From Caballeronia novacaledonica (lineage in GTDB: Bacteria; Pseudomonadota; Gammaproteobacteria; Burkholderiales; Burkholderiaceae), in NCBI RefSeq assembly GCF_900258035.1, contig NZ_OGTP01000006.1, positions 62,001 through 126,000 of the forward strand: a stretch of 64,000 bases of DNA, written 5' to 3'. The notes beneath the pieces were generated by a model that ran no database searches, was not told the DNA's origin, and was given only the letters and a program-made list of their open reading frames with translations. Position 1 is the stretch's first letter; each line of letters begins with the position of its first letter. Below are positions 28,807-37,983 of the stretch, one piece after another. The position numbers were made by a program, and so were the translations under genes.

Positions 28807-29601
28807 GTGCAACGCCAACTGACGCTCGATCTGGGCACGCCGCCGCCCGCCACCTTCGACAATTTCTTTGCCGCCGGCAATCACGAGCTGATCGCGCGGT
28901 TGCGCGAGCTCGAAGGCGCACTCGCGGCCGGGCCGGTCGCCGACCGCACGTTCTACGTGTGGGGCGAGCCGGGCAGCGGCCGCAGCCACTTGCTGCAGGC
29001 GCTCACATACGAGGCCGCGGGCCACGCGCGCTACCTGAGCCCGCAAAGCGCGCTCCACGCATTCGGTTTCGATCCGCGCGTGTCGCTCTACGCCGTCGAT
29101 GACTGCGACCGTCTGTCGGCCGCGCAGCAGATCGCGCTCTTCAATCTCTTCAACGAAGTGCGCGCGCACCCTACAAGCGCGCTCGTCGCGACCGGCAACG
29201 ACGCGCCGCTCGCGCTCACCGTGCGCGAAGACCTGCGCACGCGGCTCGGCTGGGGCCTCGTGTTTCATCTGCAGCCGCTTTCCGACGAAGCGAAGGCGTC
29301 GGTGCTGAAGCACGCGGCGCGCGAACGCGGCATCGTGCTCGCCGAGGACGTGCCCGGCTATCTGCTCACGCACTTCCGGCGCGACATGCCGAGCCTCATG
29401 GCGCTGCTCGACGAGCTCGACCGCTTCTCGCTGGAGCAAAAGCGCGCGGTGACGCGAGCGCTCCTGCGCACGATGCTCCAGCAAAGCGGCCGCGCCGCGC
29501 CGCTCGTTCCCATGACGGCGCAAGACCGGACACCCGGCGATCCGGGCGGCCCCGAATCCGGCCCGGCCACGCCCGACAACGCTCCGACCCGCTTCAAGTA
29601 A
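28807..29601 (+). CDS. hda: DnaA regulatory inactivator Hda
   Basis: 264 aa. Hda works with the DNA-loaded beta clamp to stimulate ATP hydrolysis by DnaA after initiation. The N-terminal clamp-binding motif is RQLTLDL; the AAA+ domain has GEPGSGRSHLLQAL as Walker A, LYAVDDCDRL as Walker B, and RTRLGWGLVFHLQPL near the arginine finger. I chose the GTG at 28807 (VQRQLTLDLG) because homologues start with the clamp motif; the frame is open 75 bp upstream. The C-terminal 30 residues are Pro/Gly-rich and likely disordered. A HAD gene follows by 11 bp. Confidence 0.93.
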   Translation: MQRQLTLDLGTPPPATFDNFFAAGNHELIARLRELEGALAAGPVADRTFYVWGEPGSGRSHLLQALTYEAAGHARYLSPQSALHAFGFDPRVSLYAVDDCDRLSAAQQIALFNLFNEVRAHPTSALVATGNDAPLALTVREDLRTRLGWGLVFHLQPLSDEAKASVLKHAARERGIVLAEDVPGYLLTHFRRDMPSLMALLDELDRFSLEQKRAVTRALLRTMLQQSGRAAPLVPMTAQDRTPGDPGGPESGPATPDNAPTRFK

Positions 29602-29612
29602 AATGCGCACCC

Positions 29613-30299
29613 ATGAACCTCGCCCTCTTTGATCTCGACCACACGCTCATTCCCACCGACAGCGACCACGAATGGGGCCGCTTCATGGTGAAGCTCGGCA
29701 TCGTCGACGCGGATTCTTTCGCGCGTCAGAACGACGCCTTCTATGCCGATTACAAGGCGGGCGTGCTCGACATCAACGCGTATCTGCACGCGATGCTCGC
29801 ACCGCTCGCGAAATACTCGCGCGAGCAGCTCACCGACTGGCACGCGCAGTTCATGCGCGAAGTGATCAATCCGCGCATCGTGCCGGCCGCCGTCACGCTG
29901 GTGCGCGAGCATCAGGACAACGGCGATCTCTGCTGCCTCGTCACCGCGACCAACGCGTTCATCACCGGGCCGATCGCTGAAGCGTTCGGCATCGAAACGT
30001 TGATCGCATGCGAGGTGGAAACGGTGGACGACCATCCGCAAGGCGCGCTCACCGGCCGTCCGGCGGGCACGCCGAGCTATCGCGAAGGCAAGATCGTGCG
30101 GGTCGAGCAATGGCTCGCATCGATCGGCAAGAAGCTGTCCGATTTCAAGCACAGCTATTTCTATAGCGACTCGCACAACGACATCCCGCTCCTCGAGCGC
30201 GTCACCGATCCGGTCGCGACCAACCCCGACGACACCCTGCGCGCGCATGCGCAAGCCAAAGGCTGGCGCATCCTGAACCTGTTCGACACACGTGATTAA
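29613..30299 (+). CDS. HAD-superfamily subfamily IB phosphatase (SerB-like)
   Basis: 228 aa. The catalytic motif FDLDHTLIPTDSDHEWG begins the protein; motif II is LVTATNAFITGPIAEAFG; motif III and IV appear in GKIVRVEQWL and YFYSDSHNDIPLLERV. This is the HAD-IB type related to phosphoserine phosphatase, with a helical cap. The substrate is not known; phosphoserine or histidinol phosphate are the usual guesses. It lies between hda and pcnB, overlapping pcnB by 8 bp, so the three genes form an operon. Confidence 0.9.
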   Translation: MNLALFDLDHTLIPTDSDHEWGRFMVKLGIVDADSFARQNDAFYADYKAGVLDINAYLHAMLAPLAKYSREQLTDWHAQFMREVINPRIVPAAVTLVREHQDNGDLCCLVTATNAFITGPIAEAFGIETLIACEVETVDDHPQGALTGRPAGTPSYREGKIVRVEQWLASIGKKLSDFKHSYFYSDSHNDIPLLERVTDPVATNPDDTLRAHAQAKGWRILNLFDTRD

Positions 30300-31869
30300 A
30301 AAACTCATCCGCAAGCTGTTCGGGCAAGAAAGCGCCGACTCCGACGAAAGCGCAACCAACGACACGCCGGCTGCTTCGCCCGACACCAAGCCTGCCCGCA
30401 AGAGCACGCGCAAGAAAGCCGCCGCGCCCGCGAAGCGCGATCCGAACGTGCCAGTCATCCTGTCGTCGGACGTTCACGGCATCGATCCGTCGCTGATCTC
30501 GAAGAACGCGGTCCGCGTGACCGACGGCCTGCAGCACGCGGGGCATCGCGCGTTCATCGTCGGCGGCGCGGTGCGCGATCTGCTGCTCGGCGTCGCGCCG
30601 AAAGATTTCGACGTCGCCACCGACGGCACGCCCGATCAGGTGCAAAAGCTCTTTCGCCGCGCGCGCATCATCGGGCGGCGCTTTCAGATCGTGCATGTGC
30701 AGTTCGGGCAGGAGATCATCGAGACGTCCACGTTTCGCGCGTTGATGGACGCGCCGCCCGAGCCGTCCGCCGAACCGCCGCGACGCCTCAGGCGCGGCGA
30801 ACTCGATAGCCGCACGCATGCCGTCGATGCGAGCGGCCGCGTCTTGCGCGACAACGTCTGGGGCGAGCAGCACGAAGACGCCACGCGCCGCGACTTCACC
30901 ATCAACGCGATGTACTACGATCCGGCCACGCAAACCGTGCTGGACTATCACGACGGCATGGCCGACATCCGCGCGCGCCTGTTGCGCATGATCGGCGATC
31001 CGGCCACGCGTTATCGCGAAGATCCGGTGCGCATGCTGCGCGTCGTGCGTTTCGCGGCGAAGCTCGGCTTCGAGATCGACGAAGCCACGCGCGCGCCGAT
31101 CAAAGACCTCGCCGATCTGATGAACAACGTGCCGGCCGCGCGTCTCTTCGACGAGATGCTGAAGCTGCTCTTGTCCGGCCATGCGCTCGCGTGTCTCACG
31201 CGGCTGCGTCAGGAAGGCCTGCATCATGGCGTGCTGCCGCTGCTCGACGTCGTGCTCGAACAGCCGCACGGCGAGAAGTTCGTCACGCTCGCGCTCACGA
31301 GCACCGACGAGCGCGTGCGCGCGGGCAAGCCGGTTTCGCCGGGCTTTCTCTTCGCCACGCTCCTGTGGCACGACGTGCAGACGCGCTGGCAGCAATACAC
31401 CGCGAACGGCGAATTTCCGGTGCCCGCCTTGCATCGCGCGATGGACGATGTCCTCGACATGCAGACCGAGAAACTCGCGATTCACAAGCGCTTCTCCTCG
31501 GACATGCGCGAGATCTGGAGTCTTCAGCATCGGCTGGAAAAGCGCGGCCGCAGCGCGCTGAAGCTGCTGGAACACCAAAGATTCAGAGCGGGGTATGATT
31601 TCCTGCTACTGCGTTGCGAATCGGGCGAGCTCGATGCGGCCATCGGCCAGTGGTGGAGCGACTTCATCAGCGGCGATCACGCGGGGCGCGAAGTGCTGCT
31701 GTCGCAAGGCGGCAAGGAGAAGAGCGGCCCGAAGAAGCGGCGGCGCCGCAGCAACGCGAAGCGCCGTTCGGGCGAATCGGGTGCGCCATCCGAGCAGGCC
31801 GAACAGGGAAACGATGGCGACGCGATCTCGAGCGCGGCGAGCAAGCGCGAAGGCGCCGACAACGAGTAA
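30292..31869 (+). CDS. pcnB: Poly(A) polymerase I PcnB
   Basis: 525 aa. It adds 3' poly(A) tails that promote RNA decay. The nucleotidyltransferase core has HRAFIVGGAVRDLLLGVAPKDFDVATDGTP with the GG and DxD signature, then RRDFTINAMYYDP and the tRNA-NTase head RYREDPVRMLRVVRFAAKLGF. It is distinguished from CCA-adding enzyme by the long N-terminal Lys/Ser/Asp-rich extension (about 60 residues) and the basic C-terminal tail (KKRRRRSNAKRRSGE). The start is GTG at 30292, overlapping the HAD gene by 8 bp. folK follows 78 bp later, as in many proteobacteria. Confidence 0.96.
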   Translation: MIKKLIRKLFGQESADSDESATNDTPAASPDTKPARKSTRKKAAAPAKRDPNVPVILSSDVHGIDPSLISKNAVRVTDGLQHAGHRAFIVGGAVRDLLLGVAPKDFDVATDGTPDQVQKLFRRARIIGRRFQIVHVQFGQEIIETSTFRALMDAPPEPSAEPPRRLRRGELDSRTHAVDASGRVLRDNVWGEQHEDATRRDFTINAMYYDPATQTVLDYHDGMADIRARLLRMIGDPATRYREDPVRMLRVVRFAAKLGFEIDEATRAPIKDLADLMNNVPAARLFDEMLKLLLSGHALACLTRLRQEGLHHGVLPLLDVVLEQPHGEKFVTLALTSTDERVRAGKPVSPGFLFATLLWHDVQTRWQQYTANGEFPVPALHRAMDDVLDMQTEKLAIHKRFSSDMREIWSLQHRLEKRGRSALKLLEHQRFRAGYDFLLLRCESGELDAAIGQWWSDFISGDHAGREVLLSQGGKEKSGPKKRRRRSNAKRRSGESGAPSEQAEQGNDGDAISSAASKREGADNE

Positions 31870-31947
31870 CGCCGGTTTTGGTTACAGTAGCGAAGAGCGA
31901 TTTCGCTTTCCCGCTTTTCGCTGTGACCCACGCGTAGGACTTCTGCC

Positions 31948-32508
31948 ATGACGATTGCTTATCTGGGCCTGGGGGCGAATCTCGGCGATGCGCGCCAGAC
32001 CCTGAAAGACGCAGTCGTGTGTCTCGCCCAGCAGCACACGATCACCGTGCTCGCGAAGTCGAGCCTCTATCGCACCGCGCCTGTCGATGCATCGGGCGAC
32101 GACTACTTCAATTGCGTCGTCAAGCTCGAAACGAGCCTGCCCGCGCGTTCGCTTCTGCGTTTGTGTCATCACATCGAGGAGCAGTTCGGTCGCGAGCGGC
32201 CGTATCGCAATGCGCCGCGCACGCTCGATCTCGACATCCTGCTGTACGGCGCATCGAGCATCGACGAAGCGGATCTCGTCGTGCCGCATCCGCGCATGAC
32301 GGAGCGCGCCTTCGTGCTCGTGCCGCTCGTCGAACTGGAGCCGGATCTCATTCTTCCCCAACGCGGCCGCGCCAATGCGTTCGTCGCGGGCGTCGCCGAT
32401 CAACGCATCGAGAAAGTCGCGACGTGCCAGTGCATGGTCGCGGCCACGCCGCGCGACGCCGGCGCAAGCGCCCCTTCTTCTTCCAACGACAAGACAGACT
32501 GCCGATGA
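31948..32508 (+). CDS. folK: 6-hydroxymethyl-7,8-dihydropterin pyrophosphokinase FolK
   Basis: 186 aa. It transfers pyrophosphate from ATP to 6-hydroxymethyl-dihydropterin in folate synthesis. The start AYLGLGANLGDARQTL, the YRTAPV strand, and the signature RPYRNAPRTLDLDILLYG are diagnostic, followed by VPHPRMTERAFVLVPLVEL. The last 35 residues, Ala/Ser/Thr-rich with two Cys, exceed the typical length of about 160. The stop overlaps the start of the deoxynucleoside kinase gene (ATGA). Confidence 0.97.
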   Translation: MTIAYLGLGANLGDARQTLKDAVVCLAQQHTITVLAKSSLYRTAPVDASGDDYFNCVVKLETSLPARSLLRLCHHIEEQFGRERPYRNAPRTLDLDILLYGASSIDEADLVVPHPRMTERAFVLVPLVELEPDLILPQRGRANAFVAGVADQRIEKVATCQCMVAATPRDAGASAPSSSNDKTDCR

Positions 32509-33185
32509 GCGTTCCGCCACTCACCGTGACCGCGCCGCAACTGCGGCCGCCGCATCGTTATATCGCGATCGAAGGGCCGATCGGCGTCGGCAAGACGACG
32601 CTCGCGACGCTGCTCGCCGAACGCTGGTCGATGCGCACGCTGTTCGAACGTCCGCAGGACAATCCGTTTCTCGAACGCTTTTATCGCGACACCACGCGTC
32701 ACGCGCTCGCCACGCAATTGAGCTTCGCCTTGCAGCGCGCATCGCAGACACAGGAAGCCGCCGATATCGTGACGAGCGGCGCCGCGCTGATGACCGACTT
32801 CGTCACGCAGAAGAGCGAGCTTTTCGCGCGTCTCACGCTGCCCGACGACGAGTTCCAGTTGTACAGGGAGGTCGCCTCGCGCGTCCGTTCGAGCGGCCCC
32901 GCGCCCGAGCTCGTCGTCTATTTGCAGGCGAGTCCCGAAGTGCTCTTCTCGCGCATTCAGAAACGCGCGCTGCCGATGGAACTGCAAATCTCCGATTCCT
33001 ATTTGCGCGCGCTCTGCGACGCCTATAACGAGTTTTTCTATCACTATGACGCGACGCCGTTGCTCACGGTGAACGCGGAACACCTGAATCCGCTCGCATC
33101 GGACGACGATCTCGCGCTGCTCGTCGAGCGCATCGAATCGATGCGCGGACGCAAGGAATTCTTTGTCAAAGGCGTCTCGGTCTAA
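32505..33185 (+). CDS. Deoxynucleoside kinase-family protein
   Basis: 226 aa. The P-loop is IEGPIGVGKTTLATLL, followed by FERPQDNPFLERFYRD, which resembles the substrate site of deoxyguanosine/deoxyadenosine kinases, and VVYLQASPEVLFSRIQKRA with the Arg-rich lid. It probably phosphorylates a deoxynucleoside for salvage, though the substrate is unknown in this proteobacterial group. It sits between folK and panB in one operon, translationally coupled to folK by a 4-bp overlap, an arrangement I associate with betaproteobacteria. Confidence 0.9.
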   Translation: MSVPPLTVTAPQLRPPHRYIAIEGPIGVGKTTLATLLAERWSMRTLFERPQDNPFLERFYRDTTRHALATQLSFALQRASQTQEAADIVTSGAALMTDFVTQKSELFARLTLPDDEFQLYREVASRVRSSGPAPELVVYLQASPEVLFSRIQKRALPMELQISDSYLRALCDAYNEFFYHYDATPLLTVNAEHLNPLASDDDLALLVERIESMRGRKEFFVKGVSV

Positions 33186-33232
33186 GCGCCGCGCGGCCAC
33201 GCCCTCTTTAGCGACTCTTTAGTGAAACGATC

Positions 33233-34048
33233 ATGACGTATCTGCAGGAAACGAATCGCTCGACGATCACCGTCCCCAAGCTTCAATCCATGCGCGAGGC
33301 CGGCGAGCGCATCGCGATGCTCACGTGCTACGACGCGAGTTTCGGCGCGCTGCTCGAACGCGCGGGCGTCGATGTCATGTTGATCGGCGATTCGCTCGGC
33401 AACGTGCTGCAAGGCCACAGCACGACGCTGCCCGTCACGCTCGCCGACATCGCGTATCACACGGCTTCGGTCGCGCGCGTGAACCGGAGCGCGCTGATCG
33501 TCGCGGACATGCCGTTCGGCACGATCGGCTCGAAGGAAGATGCCTACGCGAACGCCGTGCAACTGATGCGCGCGGGCGCGCAGATGGTGAAGATCGAAGG
33601 CGGCGAATGGCTCACGGAGACCGTGCGCTTTCTCGTGGAGCGCTCGATTCCGGTGTGCGGGCACGTCGGCCTCACGCCGCAATCGGTGCACGCGTTCGGC
33701 GGCTTCAAGGTGCAGGGCAAGTCCGAAGCGGCGGCCGAGCAGATGAAGCGCGACGCCATCGCGCTGCAGGACGCGGGCGCGCAACTGCTCGTGATCGAAG
33801 CGGTGCCCACGCTGCTCGCGCGCGATGTGACTGAGGCGCTCGCGATTCCGACCATCGGCATCGGCGCGGGCGTCGACTGCTCCGGACAAGTGCTCGTGCT
33901 GCACGACATGCTCGGCATTTTCCACGGCAAGCGGCCGCGCTTCGTCAAAGATTTCATGCAGGGCCAGCCGAGCATTTTCGCGGCCGTCGAAGCCTATGTG
34001 CGCGCCGTGAAGGACGGCAGTTTCCCGGGCCCCGAGCACACTTTCTGA
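33233..34048 (+). CDS. panB: 3-methyl-2-oxobutanoate hydroxymethyltransferase PanB
   Basis: 271 aa. It makes ketopantoate from 2-ketoisovalerate and methylene-tetrahydrofolate, first step to pantothenate and CoA. Landmarks are [34 protein letters not shown] with the metal-binding Asp, [15 protein letters not shown] [38 protein letters not shown], and the active-site Glu in [13 protein letters not shown] at 33233. It is the last gene of the folK operon. No panC or panD is present in the window. Confidence 0.98.
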   Translation: MTYLQETNRSTITVPKLQSMREAGERIAMLTCYDASFGALLERAGVDVMLIGDSLGNVLQGHSTTLPVTLADIAYHTASVARVNRSALIVADMPFGTIGSKEDAYANAVQLMRAGAQMVKIEGGEWLTETVRFLVERSIPVCGHVGLTPQSVHAFGGFKVQGKSEAAAEQMKRDAIALQDAGAQLLVIEAVPTLLARDVTEALAIPTIGIGAGVDCSGQVLVLHDMLGIFHGKRPRFVKDFMQGQPSIFAAVEAYVRAVKDGSFPGPEHTF

Positions 34049-34150
34049 ACGAGCGCGGGCCGCGCTTCACGATCTGCGTTTTCTCGTACATACTGGCGAG
34101 CTTCTTGCGCGTACGCTTGCCAATAGTCACTAAAAGAGCGAGAACGAATC

Positions 34151-34450
34151 ATGTGGCACGTCCTTCCCGATGAATACGTCCGAGCCCAACTGGCCGTGGG
34201 CTCACTCGTCGCGCTGGGCGTCGCGCGTGTCGTGGCGGCGGGCATCGGCGCGCAGCACAACTGGCGCATCGCGGCGGTGACGCGCTGGTTCATCGGCGCG
34301 GCGTTCGTGTTCTGCCTGCCGCAATTGCTCGAAGTCGTCTTCGTCGCCGACTCGCATACGGCCTTCGTCGAGCTGCAAGGCAAGATCATCGGCTGCGCGG
34401 TCGCGCTCTTTTGCGCGCCGATCGTCTCTCACAAACTCGGCTACGAATAA
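34151..34450 (+). CDS. Small hypothetical membrane protein
   Basis: 99 aa with two or three hydrophobic segments: QLAVGSLVALGVARVVAAGIGA, RWFIGAAFVFCLPQLLEVVFV and KIIGCAVALFCAPIVSHKL. I do not recognise a family. The ATG at 34151 is preceded by GAGCGAGAACGAATC, a moderate ribosome site. It is about 100 bp downstream of panB and converges with the CopD-like gene 10 bp away. Likely an inner-membrane protein of unknown role. Confidence 0.65.
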   Translation: MWHVLPDEYVRAQLAVGSLVALGVARVVAAGIGAQHNWRIAAVTRWFIGAAFVFCLPQLLEVVFVADSHTAFVELQGKIIGCAVALFCAPIVSHKLGYE

Positions 34451-34460
34451 GCGCGCGGTT

Positions 34461-35378
34461 TCAGCCCGCAAGCGCCGATCCCGGCACGCTGTGCGACAGC
34501 ACGGCGGCCGCCGCGAACACGCCCGCCATCATCACGGCTTCGATGCGCATCACGTTGATGACCGTGTGGGCGTCCATCGTCGATGCCGAACGTTGCAGAC
34601 GCGGCAACGCCGACCATCGGTTCAGCGCGCCGAATGCGAGCGCCGCCGCGACGAGTGCGAGCTTCGCGATCAGCGCGTGACCCCAGGCGCTCGCGGTGAG
34701 CGCCGCGAGCGAGCCGCCGACGCCGCGCCACGCGTTGAACAGACCCGTCAGAATCACGAGCGCGACCGCGGCCGACGCTGCTTTCGACATGCGCGCGACC
34801 GTGCGGATCAGGACCGCGCGCGCCACGGACGTATCGAGCGCCGGCAACACGAACGCCCCCGCGATGACGATGCCGCCCCACGCCGCGGTCGCGAGCAGAT
34901 GCAGCGTTTGCACGCCTTCCGCGACGGAGAACGCGCCCGCGTCGGCTGCGTGACCGATCGCCGACTTGCCCGCCGCGACGATCAGCGCGGCCAGCGCCGC
35001 CGATCCGATCCGCGACATCGATAGCGGCGCGCCGCTCGCCGCGAGCAACAAAGGCACGCTGCCCGCGAGCGCGACCGACCAGCCGATGCCCGCGTGCGTG
35101 CCCGTCGCGACGAGCCACAGCGACGCGCCCGCTTCCAGGACCGGCGCGCCGCTCATCGCGGCCGACTGCAGCCACAGGCAAGCGAAGTTGCACGAGACCA
35201 GCGCGATCGTGGCGATCGAACAGCCGCGAGCGGCGCGCCGCCAGCCAGGCTGCGCGAACGTCTGTTCGCGTGCCAGCCATGCGTTCAGGAGCAGCGTGCC
35301 GAGCGCGCAGGCAAAGGCGAGATCGGCGAGCGCCGCGAAGGCCGTCTGCGCAAGCCAGAGAGGATCGTCGTTCATCAT
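34461..35378 (-). CDS. CopD-family (copper resistance D domain) membrane protein
   Basis: 305 aa, eight or so membrane segments. The CopD-type pattern is seen at the C-terminal half: HLLATAAWGGIVIAGAFVLPAL, ARMSKAASAAVALVILTGLFNAWRGVG, and WGHALIAKLALVAAALAFGALNRW. CopD proteins are linked to copper uptake; a CopC partner is often adjacent or fused, but none is seen here. The start is uncertain: two adjacent ATGs at 35378 and 35375, and another at 35405, all without a good ribosome site. It diverges from the cytochrome c genes, which suggests a copper or respiratory theme but proves nothing. Confidence 0.82.
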   Translation of the reverse strand: MMNDDPLWLAQTAFAALADLAFACALGTLLLNAWLAREQTFAQPGWRRAARGCSIATIALVSCNFACLWLQSAAMSGAPVLEAGASLWLVATGTHAGIGWSVALAGSVPLLLAASGAPLSMSRIGSAALAALIVAAGKSAIGHAADAGAFSVAEGVQTLHLLATAAWGGIVIAGAFVLPALDTSVARAVLIRTVARMSKAASAAVALVILTGLFNAWRGVGGSLAALTASAWGHALIAKLALVAAALAFGALNRWSALPRLQRSASTMDAHTVINVMRIEAVMMAGVFAAAAVLSHSVPGSALAG

Positions 35379-35723
35379 GCGGGACGGGGCGCGGCGGAGG
35401 TTCATCGAAGGAAGTCTGCGGAGTCTAAACGAATGTCCACGGTGCAGCACAGCATCGAACGTCGTCGAAACGCCTTGAATTTTTGCCGGGCGCTTCCGAA
35501 ACTGCTGGAAGCACATCGGTCGAGCGTCTCGCACCGGGTCGAATATTTGTCGATAGGCCGTGGACGAGTTGCGTCTATAAAGTTCGTCTCGGGCGGTCAA
35601 TAGACGCGTGGCAAATTGTCGCGAATGCGCTGCAGCGGGACTTAGAGCGAGATTGTGTCAAATAGTCATCATCATGCATCGATGATAGAATGCCGCGTCG
35701 CATCAGAGGCTCGTCGAGCCGCT

Positions 35724-35774
35724 GTGGCCGTGGTCCGCCACCCACCGCCCCCTGCGTGGCCGTGGTTCGCCACC
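35724..35774 (+). repeat. Tandem-like 19-bp direct repeat upstream of the cytochrome genes
   Basis: GTGGCCGTGGTCCGCCACC (35724-35742) and GTGGCCGTGGTTCGCCACC (35756-35774) differ at one base and start 32 bp apart. Each contains a short inverted repeat (GTGGC/GCCAC). They lie 55-105 bp before the cytochrome start, in a 450-bp divergent gap that also has TAGAAT at 35686-35691 and a flanking ATCATC/GATGAT repeat. No other gene is seen in the gap. Confidence 0.6.
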
Positions 35775-35828
35775 TTCGCACCGAGCCGTACGAAGCTCGG
35801 CAGGTCCCCGAATTTCATGGAGTGTCGC

Positions 35829-36563
35829 GTGTTTTCAAGACGCATTTTTCGTCCGCTGCTCGCTATGGCGTTTGCCTCGGCCCTGATCGGCAGCGCGGGC
35901 GTTTTCAGCTCCGCCGCGCAGGCGCAGAACCAGCCGATCGCACCGGACACGATGGCCGCGCGCGTGCAAGGCTGTACGGCGTGCCACGGCGTTCATGGTG
36001 AAGGCACGGACAACGACTACTTCCCGCGTCTGGCCGGCAAACCGGCCGACTATCTGTACAACCAGCTCCAGAATTTCCGCGAAGGCCGGCGCAAGTACCC
36101 GCCGATGAACTACCTCGTCACGTATCTCTCGGACGATTATCTTCATCAGATCGCGACGTACTTCTCGAACCAGCGTCCGCCGTATCCGCCGCCCGCCAAG
36201 TCGAATGTCTCGGCAACGACGCTCGCGCGCGGCCAGCAGATCGTGCTGAACGGCGATGCATCGAAGAACATTCCCGCGTGCGCGGCTTGCCACGGCAAGG
36301 GCCTGACCGGCATGCAGCCGGCCATTCCGGGTCTCGTCGGCCTGCATTCGGACTACATCAGCGCGCAAGTCGGCGCATGGAAGTCGGGCACGCGTCACGC
36401 GAAGGCGCCCGACTGCATGCAGCAGATCGCCTCGCGCCTGACGGACGACGACGTGACCGCCGTCGCCGCATGGCTGTCCACGCAAACCGCACCCGCCAAC
36501 CCGGTGCCCGCGCCTGCTGGCTCGTTGAAGATGCCGCTCAAGTGCGGCAGCGAACTGCAATAA
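35829..36563 (+). CDS. Diheme cytochrome c (c4-like)
   Basis: 244 aa, exported (RRIFRPLLAMAFASALIGSAGVFSSAAQA). Two CxxCH heme sites are at 49-53 (CTACH) and 151-155 (CAACH), each with a later Met as a likely axial ligand (PPMNYL; GMQPAIPG). This two-domain layout is that of cytochrome c4, an electron donor to terminal oxidases. I chose the GTG at 35829 because GGAG lies 6 bases upstream; an ATG at 35817 and open frame further up exist. The triheme cytochrome follows by 21 bp, in the same operon. Confidence 0.88.
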   Translation: MFSRRIFRPLLAMAFASALIGSAGVFSSAAQAQNQPIAPDTMAARVQGCTACHGVHGEGTDNDYFPRLAGKPADYLYNQLQNFREGRRKYPPMNYLVTYLSDDYLHQIATYFSNQRPPYPPPAKSNVSATTLARGQQIVLNGDASKNIPACAACHGKGLTGMQPAIPGLVGLHSDYISAQVGAWKSGTRHAKAPDCMQQIASRLTDDDVTAVAAWLSTQTAPANPVPAPAGSLKMPLKCGSELQ

Positions 36564-36584
36564 GGCGTCTGGAGCGACAACATA

Positions 36585-37883
36585 ATGAAACGCAAGTCCC
36601 TGTTCGCACTTTCCTCGGCTGTCGTGGTGGCAGCCGTCGCAGCCGGCGCCGTCCTCTGGTCGGGCGGCGACAATCTGCATTCGGGCGGCGCCGTCGCGGC
36701 GACGCCGGCCGACAAGGCCGCGCTCATCAAGCAAGGTGAATACCTCGCGCGCGCCGGCGACTGTATCGCGTGCCACACAGTGCGCGGCGGCAAGCAATTC
36801 GCGGGCGGCCTGCCGATGGCCACGCCGTTCGGCACGATGTTCACGCCGAACATCACGCCCGACGATCAATACGGCATCGGCAAGTGGACCTCCGACGACT
36901 TCTATCGCGCGATGCACACGGGCCGTTCGAAGGACGGTTCCCTGCTCTATCCGGGCTTCCCGTTCACGAGCTACACGAAGGTCACGCGCGCCGACTCCGA
37001 CGCGATCTACGCGTATCTGCGTTCGGTCACGCCGGTTTCCGAGCCGAGCCGTCCGCATGAACTGCGCTTCCCGTTCAATAACCGCAACCTGTTGATCGGC
37101 TGGCGTACGCTGTTCTTCAGCGAAGGCGAGTACAAGCCGGATCCGACCAAATCGGTCGAATGGAACCGCGGCGCGTATCTGGTCGAAGGCCTCGGCCACT
37201 GCGCCATGTGCCACACGTCGATCAACGCGATGGGCGGCCCGGTCAGCTCGGCGGCCTTCGCCGGCGGCCTGATCCCGCTGCAGAACTGGTACGCGCCGTC
37301 GCTTACGTCGAACAAGGAAGCGGGCCTCGGCGACTGGGACCTGAAGGACATCAACGACCTGTTGAAGACCGGCGTGTCGCAGCGCGGCGCGGTGTTCGGC
37401 CCGATGGCCGAAGTGGTCCACAACAGCCTGCAGTACATGACCGACGCGGATGTCAACGCGATCTCGACGTATCTCAAGTCGATCCCGCAGAAGAAGGAAG
37501 CGCCGGAAGTCATGCAGTTGGAGACCTCCGAGAAGTTCGGCGGCGAGCTGCTCACGCTGGGCAAGAAGGTCTACACCGAAAACTGCGCGAAGTGCCATCA
37601 GGAAAACGGCCTTGGCAAGCCGCCGGCTTATCCGCCGCTCGCCAACAACCAGTCGATCCAGATGCCTTCCGCCGTCAACCCGATCCGCATGACGCTGAAC
37701 GGCGGCTATCCGCCGAGCACGGAAGGCAACCCGATGCCGCACGGCATGCCGCCTTTCGCACAGGCGCTGTCGGATACGGAAGTGGCCGCGGTCGTGACGT
37801 ACATCCGTATGTCGTGGGGCAACCACGGCACGCCGGTGTCGCCGCAGCAGGTGAGCAACCTGCGTTCGGCACCGCTCGACTGA
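36585..37883 (+). CDS. Triheme c-type cytochrome (dehydrogenase cytochrome-subunit family)
   Basis: 432 aa. A membrane anchor or signal (LFALSSAVVVAAVAAGAVLW) precedes three CxxCH heme sites at 60-64 (CIACH), 206-210 (CAMCH) and 334-338 (CAKCH). The order and spacing are those of the cytochrome subunits of membrane-bound alcohol, aldehyde and gluconate dehydrogenases, which pass electrons to ubiquinone. No flavin, PQQ or molybdopterin dehydrogenase gene is next to it, so its partner is encoded elsewhere or the diheme cytochrome is its redox partner. ATG at 36585. Confidence 0.9.
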   Translation: MKRKSLFALSSAVVVAAVAAGAVLWSGGDNLHSGGAVAATPADKAALIKQGEYLARAGDCIACHTVRGGKQFAGGLPMATPFGTMFTPNITPDDQYGIGKWTSDDFYRAMHTGRSKDGSLLYPGFPFTSYTKVTRADSDAIYAYLRSVTPVSEPSRPHELRFPFNNRNLLIGWRTLFFSEGEYKPDPTKSVEWNRGAYLVEGLGHCAMCHTSINAMGGPVSSAAFAGGLIPLQNWYAPSLTSNKEAGLGDWDLKDINDLLKTGVSQRGAVFGPMAEVVHNSLQYMTDADVNAISTYLKSIPQKKEAPEVMQLETSEKFGGELLTLGKKVYTENCAKCHQENGLGKPPAYPPLANNQSIQMPSAVNPIRMTLNGGYPPSTEGNPMPHGMPPFAQALSDTEVAAVVTYIRMSWGNHGTPVSPQQVSNLRSAPLD

Positions 37884-37983
37884 GGTCCGCAGCGGTCATC
37901 CGCCAGGAGAGCGTACAATACGCGTTTGGGGCGCAGCCTTCGCAGTTGGGGCCGCGCCCCTTGTCTTTTGGCGGATCGAATTC

